Source of the DNA: Nitriliruptoraceae bacterium
GTDB taxonomy: Bacteria > Actinomycetota > Nitriliruptoria > Nitriliruptorales > Nitriliruptoraceae
Assembly: GCA_007134165.1 (NCBI GenBank)
Contig: SLLJ01000398.1
Coordinates: 1 to 9,851, forward strand
DNA: 9,851 bases
Direction of reading: 5' to 3'
The first letter of the stretch is position 1. Every line of letters begins with the position of its first letter. This document shows, one piece after another, positions 1-6,547 of this stretch. A program made the position numbers and the translations under genes. The notes under the pieces were generated by a model. That model saw nothing but the letters and a program-made list of their open reading frames with translations. It was not told where the DNA came from and did no database searches.

Positions 1-875
1 AGCACGTTGAGGTTGCCATCGATGAGCAGGACGTTGGTCGTGATGAAGCGCAGCGAGCTGACCGCGTCACCGAAGGAGTCCTGGGCCCCGCCGAGCGAGG
101 CGAAGGAGGTGGAGTCGACCGGCAGCAGCTGCACGGAGGCCTCGGGCACGATGGCGTCGACCACGCTGGCGGTGTACGTCAGCTCGGCCTCGTGGGCACC
201 AAGTGGCTCGAACAGCACCACCGACCAGTTGACCACGGTGTTGCCGCGACCGTCGCCGGCGGTGACCCCGCCCGGGGCCCGCACGTCCACGAAACGGCCA
301 TCGAGGGTGAAGGCCACCGACCCCACCATCGGCACGGCCACGTCGACGGTCTCGAAGCGCGGCTCGCCGAAGCCGTCGAAGTAGCGCAGCTCGGTGGGCT
401 CGGCGGTGAGGTTGCGCAGCGTCATGGTCATCGTGACCTCGCCGCTCTCCCCCACCAGGTCGCGCGGCTCGATCGGCTCGCCGTCGAGCTGGTAGGCGAT
501 CGCCACCGACACCGGCAGGTCGTCGGGGTCGCTGTCGGCGACCGTACGGCGGAAGGTGCCGTCGTCGGTGGCCTCGAGGTCCCAGATGACGGTGTCGCCG
601 TCGGTACGGGGCCGACCGAAGCCCTCGAGGTTGCGCAGCCCCCGGGTCGACTGCTCGGGCAGCGCGACCTCGACCGAGCCGGTGCCCTCGACGGTCAGCT
701 GGGTGAAGACCCGCGAGACCTCCGGCTCTCCGGTCGGCGAGAGCTCGGTGAGCACCGACTGCCGGTGGGTGACCGCGGTGGCCGACCCGGCCTGGGCGAG
801 CGCCGGCAGGCTGGCGGGGACCGCCACCAGGGCGGCCAGGGAACCGAGTGCGAGCAGTCGTCGTAGGGCGCGCAT
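1..875 (-). CDS. Secreted protein resembling the N-terminal region of YhgE-like membrane proteins (3' end outside window)
   Basis: The reading frame starts at ATG 875 and runs off the left edge, so about 291 residues are visible and the C-terminus is missing. A GGAGG sits eight bases before the ATG. Residues 1-30 form a signal peptide: MRALRR, then a hydrophobic stretch, then ALAQA. The rest is acidic, beta-rich and free of membrane segments. The stretch around residues 119-150 (LPVSV, then AYQLDGEPIEPRDLVGESGEV) looks like a segment I recall from actinobacterial and Firmicute YhgE-like proteins, which read roughly 'YxLDGKxIxPEDLxGKSG'. This is a memory-based match, not an alignment. The start codon overlaps the TGA of the upstream membrane-protein gene (TGATG), so the two are probably translated together. 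Likely exported and possibly membrane-tethered by its missing C-terminus. Function unknown. Confidence 0.8.
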   Translation of the reverse strand, partial: MRALRRLLALGSLAALVAVPASLPALAQAGSATAVTHRQSVLTELSPTGEPEVSRVFTQLTVEGTGSVEVALPEQSTRGLRNLEGFGRPRTDGDTVIWDLEATDDGTFRRTVADSDPDDLPVSVAIAYQLDGEPIEPRDLVGESGEVTMTMTLRNLTAEPTELRYFDGFGEPRFETVDVAVPMVGSVAFTLDGRFVDVRAPGGVTAGDGRGNTVVNWSVVLFEPLGAHEAELTYTASVVDAIVPEASVQLLPVDSTSFASLGGAQDSFGDAVSSLRFITTNVLLIDGNLNV

Positions 876-1417
876 CAGGCAGCACCTCCTTCGCTCATCG
901 ACGGCAGGTCGGCGAGGTCGTCGTCGGATCGGGCGGGGGCGCCGCCGGTCATCAGGTCGATCAGCGCGACGGTGACGGCACCGAGCGCAGCGGCGAGCAG
1001 CACGGTGGCCAGCGCCACCGGCGACTCGGACAGGAACAACGTCGGGTTGGCCACGTACAGCGGCTCGTACAGCCCGGCGAACGCCGCGTAGCCAGCGAGT
1101 CCGGCCCACAGCGGAACGTGGTCCACGCTCACCAGGGCGATCACGGTGAGCACGACCACGCCGACCACCACCACGATCACGTCGCTGGCGGCGGCCTGCG
1201 GCAGCGCAGCGGCATCCATGGCGAGCACGGCCCAGGACACCACCGACCCCAGCGCGAAGGCCAGGATCCGCCCCAGGGTCATGGGGGCCAGGGCCAGGCC
1301 CACGGCCACGGCCAGCAGGACCGGCCAGACGGTGGTGATGCCGAATGCCTCACCAGTCACGGCGAGAAGCGCCGCCACCAGCGCGACCACGACACCACTG
1401 ATCGCGGTACGAATCAT
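875..1417 (-). CDS. Six-helix integral membrane protein of unknown function
   Basis: This 180-residue protein is almost entirely hydrophobic. I see about six membrane segments near residues 4-20, 28-44, 51-67, 79-98, 102-118 and 133-154. They are followed by a short acidic cytosolic tail (ARSDDDLADLPSMSEGGAA). No catalytic motif is visible and I do not recognise the family. The ATG at 1417 is preceded by GGGAGA about eight bases upstream, which supports this start. Its TGA overlaps the ATG of the following secreted protein by one base, the classic arrangement for translational coupling. The two products probably act together at the membrane, but nothing in the sequence says how. Confidence 0.85.
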   Translation of the reverse strand: MIRTAISGVVVALVAALLAVTGEAFGITTVWPVLLAVAVGLALAPMTLGRILAFALGSVVSWAVLAMDAAALPQAAASDVIVVVVGVVVLTVIALVSVDHVPLWAGLAGYAAFAGLYEPLYVANPTLFLSESPVALATVLLAAALGAVTVALIDLMTGGAPARSDDDLADLPSMSEGGAA

Positions 1418-1582
1418 GGGTCAGATCTCCCAGGGTTCCGGGGGACCGCGGCTCCCTGCGCGCGGACTCACCCTGCGACATGCGTTCGCCAACGTGAACT
1501 GTAGGCCAACCGCGGGCAGAAGCCAGCACCCGGGCGCGGCGGCTACCGTGGCACCCCGACCCACCGCCGAGCGGAGTCGACC
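1418..1582. promoter_or_regulatory. Divergent intergenic region with candidate promoters
   Basis: This 165-bp gap separates the minus-strand membrane operon from the plus-strand gene at 1583, so it should hold promoters for both. Candidate -10 hexamers of the TAnnnT type are TACAGT on the minus strand (1498-1503) and TACCGT on the plus strand (1544-1549). The latter would give a leader of about 25 bases containing GGAG at 1573-1576. No convincing TTGACA-like -35 box is visible for either, so these are weak calls. Confidence 0.35.
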
Positions 1583-1834
1583 ATGTCCGAGCCTCCCGAC
1601 GGACGGTCCTCAGGTGCAGGATCAGGGCTCGTGCCCTGCCGCTGTGCGGTACTCAACGTCATGAGCGGCAACGTGGCGCGCGACTATGTGCGCCAGCACC
1701 TCGACCCGGACCGGACGGACGGGATGGGTCGGCAGGTGTACCGCTGTCCCGAGATGGGGCTGACCTGGCTCGAGGAGCGGGAGCCGGGCGGGTACGGCAA
1801 CGACGTGGTGGTGCTGCGCCGCGCCCGGCCCTGA
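1583..1834 (+). CDS. Small Cys-containing protein of unknown function
   Basis: An 83-residue protein. The ATG at 1583 has GGAG six bases upstream (1573-1576), so I chose it. A second in-frame ATG at 1661 would give a 57-residue product starting MSGNVARDYV, but it has no visible ribosome binding site. The first 25 residues are Gly/Ser-rich and contain Cys19 and Cys21. Cys55 follows in YRCPEMGLTW. The part from residue 31 on (ARDYVRQHLDP, then RQVYRCPE, then TWLEERE) looks like a compact folded core. Three cysteines are too few for a standard zinc ribbon, though a histidine (His39) could help. Its end lies 10 bp from the convergent AlaX gene. I do not recognise the family. Confidence 0.65.
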   Translation: MSEPPDGRSSGAGSGLVPCRCAVLNVMSGNVARDYVRQHLDPDRTDGMGRQVYRCPEMGLTWLEEREPGGYGNDVVVLRRARP

Positions 1835-1844
1835 GGGAGGACGA

Positions 1845-2558
1845 TCACGACAGCGCCAGGCGGATGCGGCGGAAGCCGCGCCCCTTGGACTCGACCTTGG
1901 CGATGCGCACCACGCCGACCTCGGCGGTCGAGGCGACGTGGGTGCCGCCGTCTGCCTGCCGGTCGAGTCCGACGATGTCCACCACCCGTACCTCGGTCAG
2001 CGCGGCCGGCAGCAGCGACACCTTGGTCCGGATCAGCGACGGGTCGCGGTCGGCCTCCTCCCGGGGCAGGAACGCGATCTCGACCGGACGGGCCGCCGCG
2101 AGTTGAGCATTGAGCTCAGCCTCGAGCGGAGCCTTGTCCTCCGGGTCCCAGTCGGGGAGTTCGAAGTCGAGCCGGCCCACTCCCGGCTCCATGTTCCCGC
2201 CGGTCACCGGGCTCGCGAAGCGCTCCCACACCACCCCGCACAGCGCGTGCATGGCCGTGTGGGTGCGCATCAGCCGGTAGCGGCGATCCCAGTCGACTTC
2301 ACCCCGCACGGTCGTGCCGACGGCAGGCAGGCCACCGTCGAGCCAGTGCCACACTCCGCGCGCATCCTCGGCGACCCGCACCACCTCGAGGCGGTCCTCG
2401 CCGAGCACCAGCGCGCCGGTGTCCGGAGGCTGTCCGCCGCCGCCCGGGTAGAACACGGTGCGGTCGAGCAGCACCCGGCCGTCGTCGGGGTCGACGTCGA
2501 CGATGCGGGCGTCGAGGTGGCGGGCGTACTGGTCGGTGGCGTACCGGCGCTCGGTCAC
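1845..2558 (-). CDS. AlaX-type alanyl-tRNA trans-editing hydrolase
   Basis: A 237-residue stand-alone editing protein, the usual size of the AlaX-M group. It should hydrolyse tRNA(Ala) mischarged with Ser or Gly in the cytosol. The N-terminal part has FYPGGGGQPPDTG (residues 36-48), the glycine-rich motif shared with the AlaRS C-terminal region. The editing site shows HTAMH (His100 and His104), the first half of the zinc site. The second half, normally CGGTH, reads DGGTH here (Asp203, His207), so the usual Cys ligand is replaced by Asp. The C-terminus ends in the typical basic KGRGFRRIRLAL. I chose the GTG at 2558 because GGGGAGG lies six bases before it. The frame stays open far upstream, but that part is antisense to the zinc-ribbon gene at 2601 and has no family features. 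Confidence 0.9.
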   Translation of the reverse strand: MTERRYATDQYARHLDARIVDVDPDDGRVLLDRTVFYPGGGGQPPDTGALVLGEDRLEVVRVAEDARGVWHWLDGGLPAVGTTVRGEVDWDRRYRLMRTHTAMHALCGVVWERFASPVTGGNMEPGVGRLDFELPDWDPEDKAPLEAELNAQLAAARPVEIAFLPREEADRDPSLIRTKVSLLPAALTEVRVVDIVGLDRQADGGTHVASTAEVGVVRIAKVESKGRGFRRIRLALS

Positions 2559-2581
2559 GATGTCCTCCCCTTCGCGCCGAC

Positions 2582-2591
2582 ACCGTAGCCT
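2582..2591 (+). promoter_or_regulatory. Shared divergent promoter: ACCGTAGCCT
   Basis: TAGCCT at 2586-2591 ends nine bases before the ATG at 2601, with no Shine-Dalgarno between them. This spacing suits a leaderless transcript. Read on the minus strand, the overlapping bases 2582-2587 give TACGGT, also a TAnnnT hexamer. It would start an AlaX leader of about 16 bases that includes GGGGAGG. One short block may therefore serve both genes. The same ten bases recur at 9778-9787. Confidence 0.5.
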
Positions 2592-2600
2592 GGGCACATC

Positions 2601-3170
2601 ATGCGCTGCCCCCGCTGCCAGGACGAGTACGAGGACCACGTCGTCGTGTGTCCCGACTGCGGCATCAACCTGTCCGACACCGACGCGCCCCCGCCGGTCG
2701 TGGTGCGTGTGGATGCGCGCCTCGGCCGCTTCCACCCGGCGGTGGCGGCCCAACTGCTGCAGGTGCTCGAGCGCCGCGGCATCGCCCACGACACCGTGAG
2801 CGCCCCCGACGCGGTCGCGATCGTGGTCGACCGCAGCCACCGTGACGATCTGCGTGCCGAGCTGGCGCTGACCTACGGCGACCTGGTGCGCCGGTTGGAC
2901 GGGGAGGTGGCCGCCGACGTGCTCGCCGACGGGGGCTCGACCCCGGGGTGGTACGACCCGCCGCGCGGCGGCTACGTCGACCGGGCCGGCCGGCTGGTCG
3001 TCGACGGTGAGGACGACGACTCCGAACACGACGCCGCCCGGGTGATCGGACCCGGCCTGGTCGCGGCCGGTGCGGTCCTGCTGGTGGTCGGCTGGTACGT
3101 GCTCGACTCCGCCGCGATCGCGGTGGCCGGTGCGGCGCTGGCGCTGCTCGGCCCGCTGCTACCGCGCTGA
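2601..3170 (+). CDS. Zinc-ribbon protein with two C-terminal membrane helices
   Basis: A 189-residue protein. The N-terminus carries CPRC (Cys3, Cys6) and CPDC (Cys17, Cys20), a rubredoxin-like zinc ribbon. A Pro-rich linker follows. Residues about 34-95 alternate strands and helices (VVVRVDARLG, LLQVLERRGIAHDTV, AVAIVVDRS). This pattern resembles the small ferredoxin-like domain found in DUF2007-type proteins, but I infer that from pattern only. An acidic loop (GEDDDSEHD) leads to two hydrophobic helices near residues 152-168 and 171-187, ending at LLPR. The protein is probably anchored in the membrane with the ribbon in the cytosol. Start support comes from the -10 element nine bases upstream and the short gap to the divergent AlaX gene. 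Function unknown; it may be a membrane-bound metal-binding or regulatory adaptor. Confidence 0.85.
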   Translation: MRCPRCQDEYEDHVVVCPDCGINLSDTDAPPPVVVRVDARLGRFHPAVAAQLLQVLERRGIAHDTVSAPDAVAIVVDRSHRDDLRAELALTYGDLVRRLDGEVAADVLADGGSTPGWYDPPRGGYVDRAGRLVVDGEDDDSEHDAARVIGPGLVAAGAVLLVVGWYVLDSAAIAVAGAALALLGPLLPR

Positions 3171-3189
3171 GCCCCACGTCACGGCGGGA

Positions 3190-3567
3190 TCAGCCGACCT
3201 GCGAGGAGCCGCCCGTCGGCAGCGCGTAGGATTCGAGCAGGTGGTGCCAGGCGCACGCCAGGCAGACCTCCACGGTGTAGACGTCGAGGTCGCCGTAGCG
3301 CTCGACCTGCCGGGGCAGCGACTCGTGGGGCACGGCTCGTCCGCCGGGGCTGCGCCGACCCTTGCGCTCGAAGACGTAGGTCACCTGACGCAGTTGATCC
3401 GCGCCGCACAGTGGGCAGGGCTCGGTGGCCGGCCGGCCGAGGTGGGTCCCGGCCCGCAGCAGGTCGGGGTGTGCGTCGCAGACCCCACCGCGCTCCCGCT
3501 GCCCGGACACGACGTCCCGCAGCAGCGCACGCCGCTGCATCCGGTAGTCGATGCGTCCTGGTGCCAC
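3190..3567 (-). CDS. DUF5318 family protein with two CxxC pairs
   Basis: A 125-residue protein matching the actinobacterial DUF5318 family, of which Mycobacterium tuberculosis Rv0049 is a member as I recall it. Family features visible here are IDYRMQRRALL near the N-terminus, VCDAHPDLLRAG (residues 29-40), CPLC (Cys51, Cys54), and VEVCLACAWHHLLESYAL with Cys102 and Cys105. The four cysteines probably bind one zinc ion. No catalytic role is known to me. I chose the GTG at 3567 because the conserved region begins five residues later; the ATG ten codons in (3540) would cut into it. The ribosome binding site is weak (AGGA three bases before). The frame continues far upstream, but only antisense to the peptidase. 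It converges on the gene ending at 3170 with a 19-bp gap. Confidence 0.85.
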   Translation of the reverse strand: MAPGRIDYRMQRRALLRDVVSGQRERGGVCDAHPDLLRAGTHLGRPATEPCPLCGADQLRQVTYVFERKGRRSPGGRAVPHESLPRQVERYGDLDVYTVEVCLACAWHHLLESYALPTGGSSQVG

Positions 3568-3617
3568 GGGTCCTGCTCGCTGTTCGTCGGATGGTGGCCG
3601 GCAGGCCGGATCATCCG

Positions 3618-3623
3618 AGGGTA
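3618..3623 (-). promoter_or_regulatory. Candidate -10 box (TACCCT) for the DUF5318 gene
   Basis: The minus strand reads TACCCT here, 50 bases before the GTG at 3567. It is the same hexamer as the one proposed for sodN. There is no recognisable -35 box at 16-18 bases. The divergent peptidase gene must use the same 102-bp gap, but I see no clear TAnnnT hexamer facing it. Confidence 0.35.
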
Positions 3624-3669
3624 CGCCGGATCGGCGAAGATGGGAGCCGCGATCGACCCGGAGCCCGCC

Positions 3670-5877
3670 GTGACCCACCCGCCGCACCCGCCACCTCCCG
3701 CCCGCCGTGATCCGGTCGTCGAGGTGCAGGCCGGCCACCGGATCGTCGACCCCTACCGCTGGCTCGAGGCCCCCGCCGACGACCCGGACGTGGCCGCGTT
3801 CATCGCCGAGCAGAACGCGGCGTCGCGGGCCGTGCTGGCGGCACTGCCCGGTCGGGATGCCCTGCGAGAGCGGCTCGCGGCGCGTACCGACCACCCACGA
3901 CGGGGAGCACCGTGGCGGCGGGGTGACTGGTGGTTCCAGGTGCGCAACGACGGGCTGCAGGACCAGGACGTGCTGTGGTGCGCGCCGGCCGAGGGCGGTG
4001 CGCCGAGCGCGGCCGGTGCACTGCCGGCGGATGCGTGCTTCCGGGTCCTGCTCGACCCCAACACCTGGAGCGCCGAGGGCACCGCGGCCCTGTCGGGACT
4101 CGCGGTCAGCGAGGACGGCGAGCGGGTCGCTTTCGCCCGCTCGGATGCCGGCTCGGACTGGCTCGTGTGGGACGTGGTGGACACCGCCAGCCGACGGGTG
4201 CACGACGAACCGGTGCGCTGGGCGCGGTTCTCGGGCGCTGCGTGGCTGCCGGACGGCTCGGGCTACCTCTACGGCGGCTACCCGCCCCCGCCGCCCGGAC
4301 AGGCCCACGCCGCCCTGGCCCGCGGCCAGCAACTCCGGCTGCACCGGCTGGGCACTGACCCGGCCACCGACCCGGTGGTGCATGCCCGGGCGGATCGCCC
4401 CGAGTGGGGCTTCGCCCCGAACGTCAGCCACGACGGTCGCTTCATCGTGCTCGAGGTGTGGCACGGCACCCACCCCACCAACCGCATCCACGTCGCCCCA
4501 CGGCGTGACGGGCAGATCGGGGCCTTCCGACCGCTGCTGGATGCCGGGGATGCGCGCTACACGGTGCTCGGGGTGCTCGACGACGACCTGCTGCTGGTCA
4601 CCGACCTCGACGCCCCGCTCGGACGCGTCGTGGCCGTGGACCTCACCGACCTCGACGCCCCGACGCCGCCGGTGCTGCGTGAGGTGGTGAGCGAGCAGCC
4701 CGACCGCCTCGAGCGGGTCACGCTGGTCGGCGGGTCAGGCCGGGACGATGCAGCCTGGCTGGTGTGCCGCCGCCTGCACCATGCCACCGCTCGACTGGCC
4801 GTGCACGAGGCGCGCGGGGGCGCCTACCTGCACGACCTCGACCTGCCCGGTGCGGTGACCGTGCCCAGCGTGACCGGTGGGCGCCACGCCCGGTCGGTGC
4901 ACCTGACCGTGGAGGGGTTCGCCTCCCCGGTCTCGGTCCTCGGGCACGACCTGGGGCAGGCGTTGACCTCGCTGGTCACCCCACCGGCGTTCGCGGCCGA
5001 GGAGGTCGTCGTCGAGCAGGTCCGCGTTCACCATGACGGCGTCGCCGTCCCGCTGTTCCTCGTGCACCGCGCCGAGGTCGTACCCGACGCTCGAGTACCG
5101 ACCGTGCTGTGGGGCTACGGCGGCTTCGACGTGGCGGTCACCCCCGCCTACCGGCCCGCCTGGGACGTGTGGGTGGACGCCGGTGGGCTGCTGGCGGTCG
5201 CCGGTCTGCGGGGCGGCGGGGAGTACGGCCGCGCCTGGCACGACGACGGACGGCTGGCGCGCAAGGAGCACGTGTTCGACGATGCGCTGGCCTGCGCGGC
5301 GTGGTTGACCGGACAGCGCCGCGACGAGGTTCACGCCGAGGTGCTGCGCGGTGCCGCCGACCCCGAAGCGGTGTGGACCGCCCCGCGCCACCTCGGCGTC
5401 GAAGGCCGCTCCAACGGCGGGCTGCTGGTCGGCGCGTGCCTGACCCGCGCCCCCGAGGCGTTGGGCTGCGCGGTGCCCGAGGTGGGGGTGCTCGACCTCA
5501 CGCGATTCCACCGGTTCACGATCGGGTGGGCGTGGAGTTCGGACTACGGCGACCCGGACGACCCGGACGACCTCGAGGTGCTGCTGCGCTACAGCCCCTA
5601 CCACCGGCTGGAGCCGGGCCGGTCCTACCCTCCCACGCTGATCACCACCGGCGACACCGACGACCGGGTGGTACCGATGCACTCGCTGAAGTTCGCCGCC
5701 GCGCTGCAGCATGCGCAGGACGGGCCGGCGCCGGTGCTCCTGCGGGTGGACACCTCGGCGGGGCATGGTGCGGGCAAGCCGGTGGCCAAACTGCTCGACG
5801 AGCGGGCCGACGTGCTGGCCTTCGAGGCCCATCATCTCGGCCTGACCCTGCGCAGCGATCAGTCCCCGCGGCGGTGA
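3670..5877 (+). CDS. Prolyl oligopeptidase family serine peptidase (S9A)
   Basis: A 735-residue cytosolic peptidase expected to cleave short peptides after proline. The N-terminal cap has DPYRWLE and FIAEQN (residues about 30-60), typical of the family. A beta-propeller occupies the middle. The alpha/beta-hydrolase domain begins near residue 440. It shows LWGYGGFD, then GLRGGGEYGRAWHDDGR, then EGRSNGG with the nucleophile Ser581. Asp664/665 lie in GDTDDRVVP and His699 in AGHGAGKP, so the triad is complete. Between VFDD and the nucleophile there are about 20 extra residues (550-569) compared with the homologues I remember. I chose GTG 3670, which has GGAG six bases before it; an in-frame ATG at 3640 would add ten residues but lacks a clear binding site. 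There is no signal peptide. The end overlaps the convergent membrane gene by 19 bp. Confidence 0.93.
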   Translation: MTHPPHPPPPARRDPVVEVQAGHRIVDPYRWLEAPADDPDVAAFIAEQNAASRAVLAALPGRDALRERLAARTDHPRRGAPWRRGDWWFQVRNDGLQDQDVLWCAPAEGGAPSAAGALPADACFRVLLDPNTWSAEGTAALSGLAVSEDGERVAFARSDAGSDWLVWDVVDTASRRVHDEPVRWARFSGAAWLPDGSGYLYGGYPPPPPGQAHAALARGQQLRLHRLGTDPATDPVVHARADRPEWGFAPNVSHDGRFIVLEVWHGTHPTNRIHVAPRRDGQIGAFRPLLDAGDARYTVLGVLDDDLLLVTDLDAPLGRVVAVDLTDLDAPTPPVLREVVSEQPDRLERVTLVGGSGRDDAAWLVCRRLHHATARLAVHEARGGAYLHDLDLPGAVTVPSVTGGRHARSVHLTVEGFASPVSVLGHDLGQALTSLVTPPAFAAEEVVVEQVRVHHDGVAVPLFLVHRAEVVPDARVPTVLWGYGGFDVAVTPAYRPAWDVWVDAGGLLAVAGLRGGGEYGRAWHDDGRLARKEHVFDDALACAAWLTGQRRDEVHAEVLRGAADPEAVWTAPRHLGVEGRSNGGLLVGACLTRAPEALGCAVPEVGVLDLTRFHRFTIGWAWSSDYGDPDDPDDLEVLLRYSPYHRLEPGRSYPPTLITTGDTDDRVVPMHSLKFAAALQHAQDGPAPVLLRVDTSAGHGAGKPVAKLLDERADVLAFEAHHLGLTLRSDQSPRR

Positions 5878-6335
5878 GGTGGGGTGCGCTCGACCTGCTC
5901 GGCGGCGAGCACGGCCGAACGCGACGTCACCGCCACGATCGCGAGCAGCAGTCCGGCCGAGGACAGCGCCACGCCGTCGGTGCCGATCGAGAACGGTCCC
6001 AGGGGCATCATCACCAGTCCGGCGATCAGCAGGCGTCCGGTGACGCTGGTCAGCCGCGCGCGCCAGCCCATCAGTGCACGCCAGCCCAACCACAGGATCA
6101 GCCCCGAGGACACCACCCGCTGGCCGAGCACCGCGCCGGCGTTGGGCCCGAGGTCCTCGGGGAAGAAGAAGAACTCCACCAGCCCGAAGCGGATGCCGAT
6201 CACGAGCCCGTTGGCCAGCGCAAGGGTCGCCCCGACGTGCACCAGCGCGTTGTTGGCGCGACCGAAGGGGTGGGGGCGGCGGCCCGGTCGGGACCCGGAG
6301 TTCGGCGGCGGGTCGTGGTCACCAGCTGGCAACAT
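5859..6335 (-). CDS. Four-helix membrane protein of unknown function
   Basis: A 158-residue protein. A hydrophilic, Pro/Arg-rich N-terminus of about 26 residues is followed by four likely membrane helices near residues 31-48, 69-89, 99-114 and 121-138. A short charged tail ends in TPPHRRGD. Between helices 1 and 2 lies an unusual aromatic run, VEFFFFPEDLGPN (residues 53-65). I do not recognise the family and see no catalytic residues. The ATG at 6335 has GAGG eight bases upstream. The frame stays open further upstream, but that would overlap the zinc-ribbon gene at 6404. The 3' end overlaps the convergent peptidase by 19 bp. Confidence 0.75.
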   Translation of the reverse strand: MLPAGDHDPPPNSGSRPGRRPHPFGRANNALVHVGATLALANGLVIGIRFGLVEFFFFPEDLGPNAGAVLGQRVVSSGLILWLGWRALMGWRARLTSVTGRLLIAGLVMMPLGPFSIGTDGVALSSAGLLLAIVAVTSRSAVLAAEQVERTPPHRRGD

Positions 6336-6403
6336 GACGGGCACCTCGTCGACATCGCAGGGCGGCAGGATGCAGCGCCGGTGCCGCGACGACAGGAACC
6401 AGC

Positions 6404-6547
6404 ATGGACCGGGACTGGATCCGCTTCCGTTGCCCGTGTGGCCGTACGGTGGCCACGCCACCCCGCTCCGACGCCGCGCGCGACGGCCGGTGCTCACGCT
6501 GCCGGCACCGTCGCCGCCGCATCGGAGCGGGCGGGTCGAGCATCTAG
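6404..6547 (+). CDS. 47-residue zinc-ribbon protein, very basic
   Basis: A short gene that is easily missed. ATG 6404 is preceded by AGGAA (6394-6398), five bases away. The product begins MDRDWIRFRCPCGRTV and contains CPC (Cys10, Cys12) and CSRC (Cys31, Cys34). The final third is strongly basic (CRHRRRRIG). This reads as a compact zinc ribbon with a possible nucleic-acid-binding tail. Its TAG (6545-6547) overlaps the TAG of sodN on the other strand, the two stops sharing one CTAG. It diverges from the membrane gene at 6335 across 68 bp. Against it: it is short, the first pair is CxC rather than CxxC, and I do not know a named family. The start signal, the four cysteines in ribbon order and the clean fit between neighbours favour a real gene. 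Confidence 0.6.
   Translation: MDRDWIRFRCPCGRTVATPPRSDAARDGRCSRCRHRRRRIGAGGSSI

Noticed and set aside
1425..1460. GC-rich partial palindrome around CCGCGG upstream of the membrane operon
   Set aside because: The arms have several mismatches, there is no T-run, and it sits in a leader region, so neither terminator nor riboswitch is supported.
2559..3029. Upstream extension of the AlaX frame
   Set aside because: The frame is open here, but it is antisense to the zinc-ribbon gene. The GTG at 2558 has a strong ribosome site, and the family homology begins right after it.
3070..3669. Upstream extension of the peptidase frame
   Set aside because: It would overlap the zinc-ribbon gene and lie antisense to DUF5318. 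The family N-terminus (DPYRWLE) begins shortly after GTG 3670.
3568..4491. Upstream extension of the DUF5318 frame
   Set aside because: This part is antisense to the peptidase and its promoter, and DUF5318 proteins are about 120-140 residues long, which fits the GTG at 3567.
5551..5568. Two tandem copies of a nine-base unit (GACCCGGAC)
   Set aside because: It encodes DPDDPD in an acidic loop of the peptidase. The repeat is too short and codon-constrained to suggest anything beyond coding sequence.
4735..6093. A 452-codon open frame on the minus strand
   Set aside because: It lies antisense to the prolyl oligopeptidase and shows only low-complexity His/Arg/Gly sequence. The peptidase on the other strand has a complete set of family motifs.
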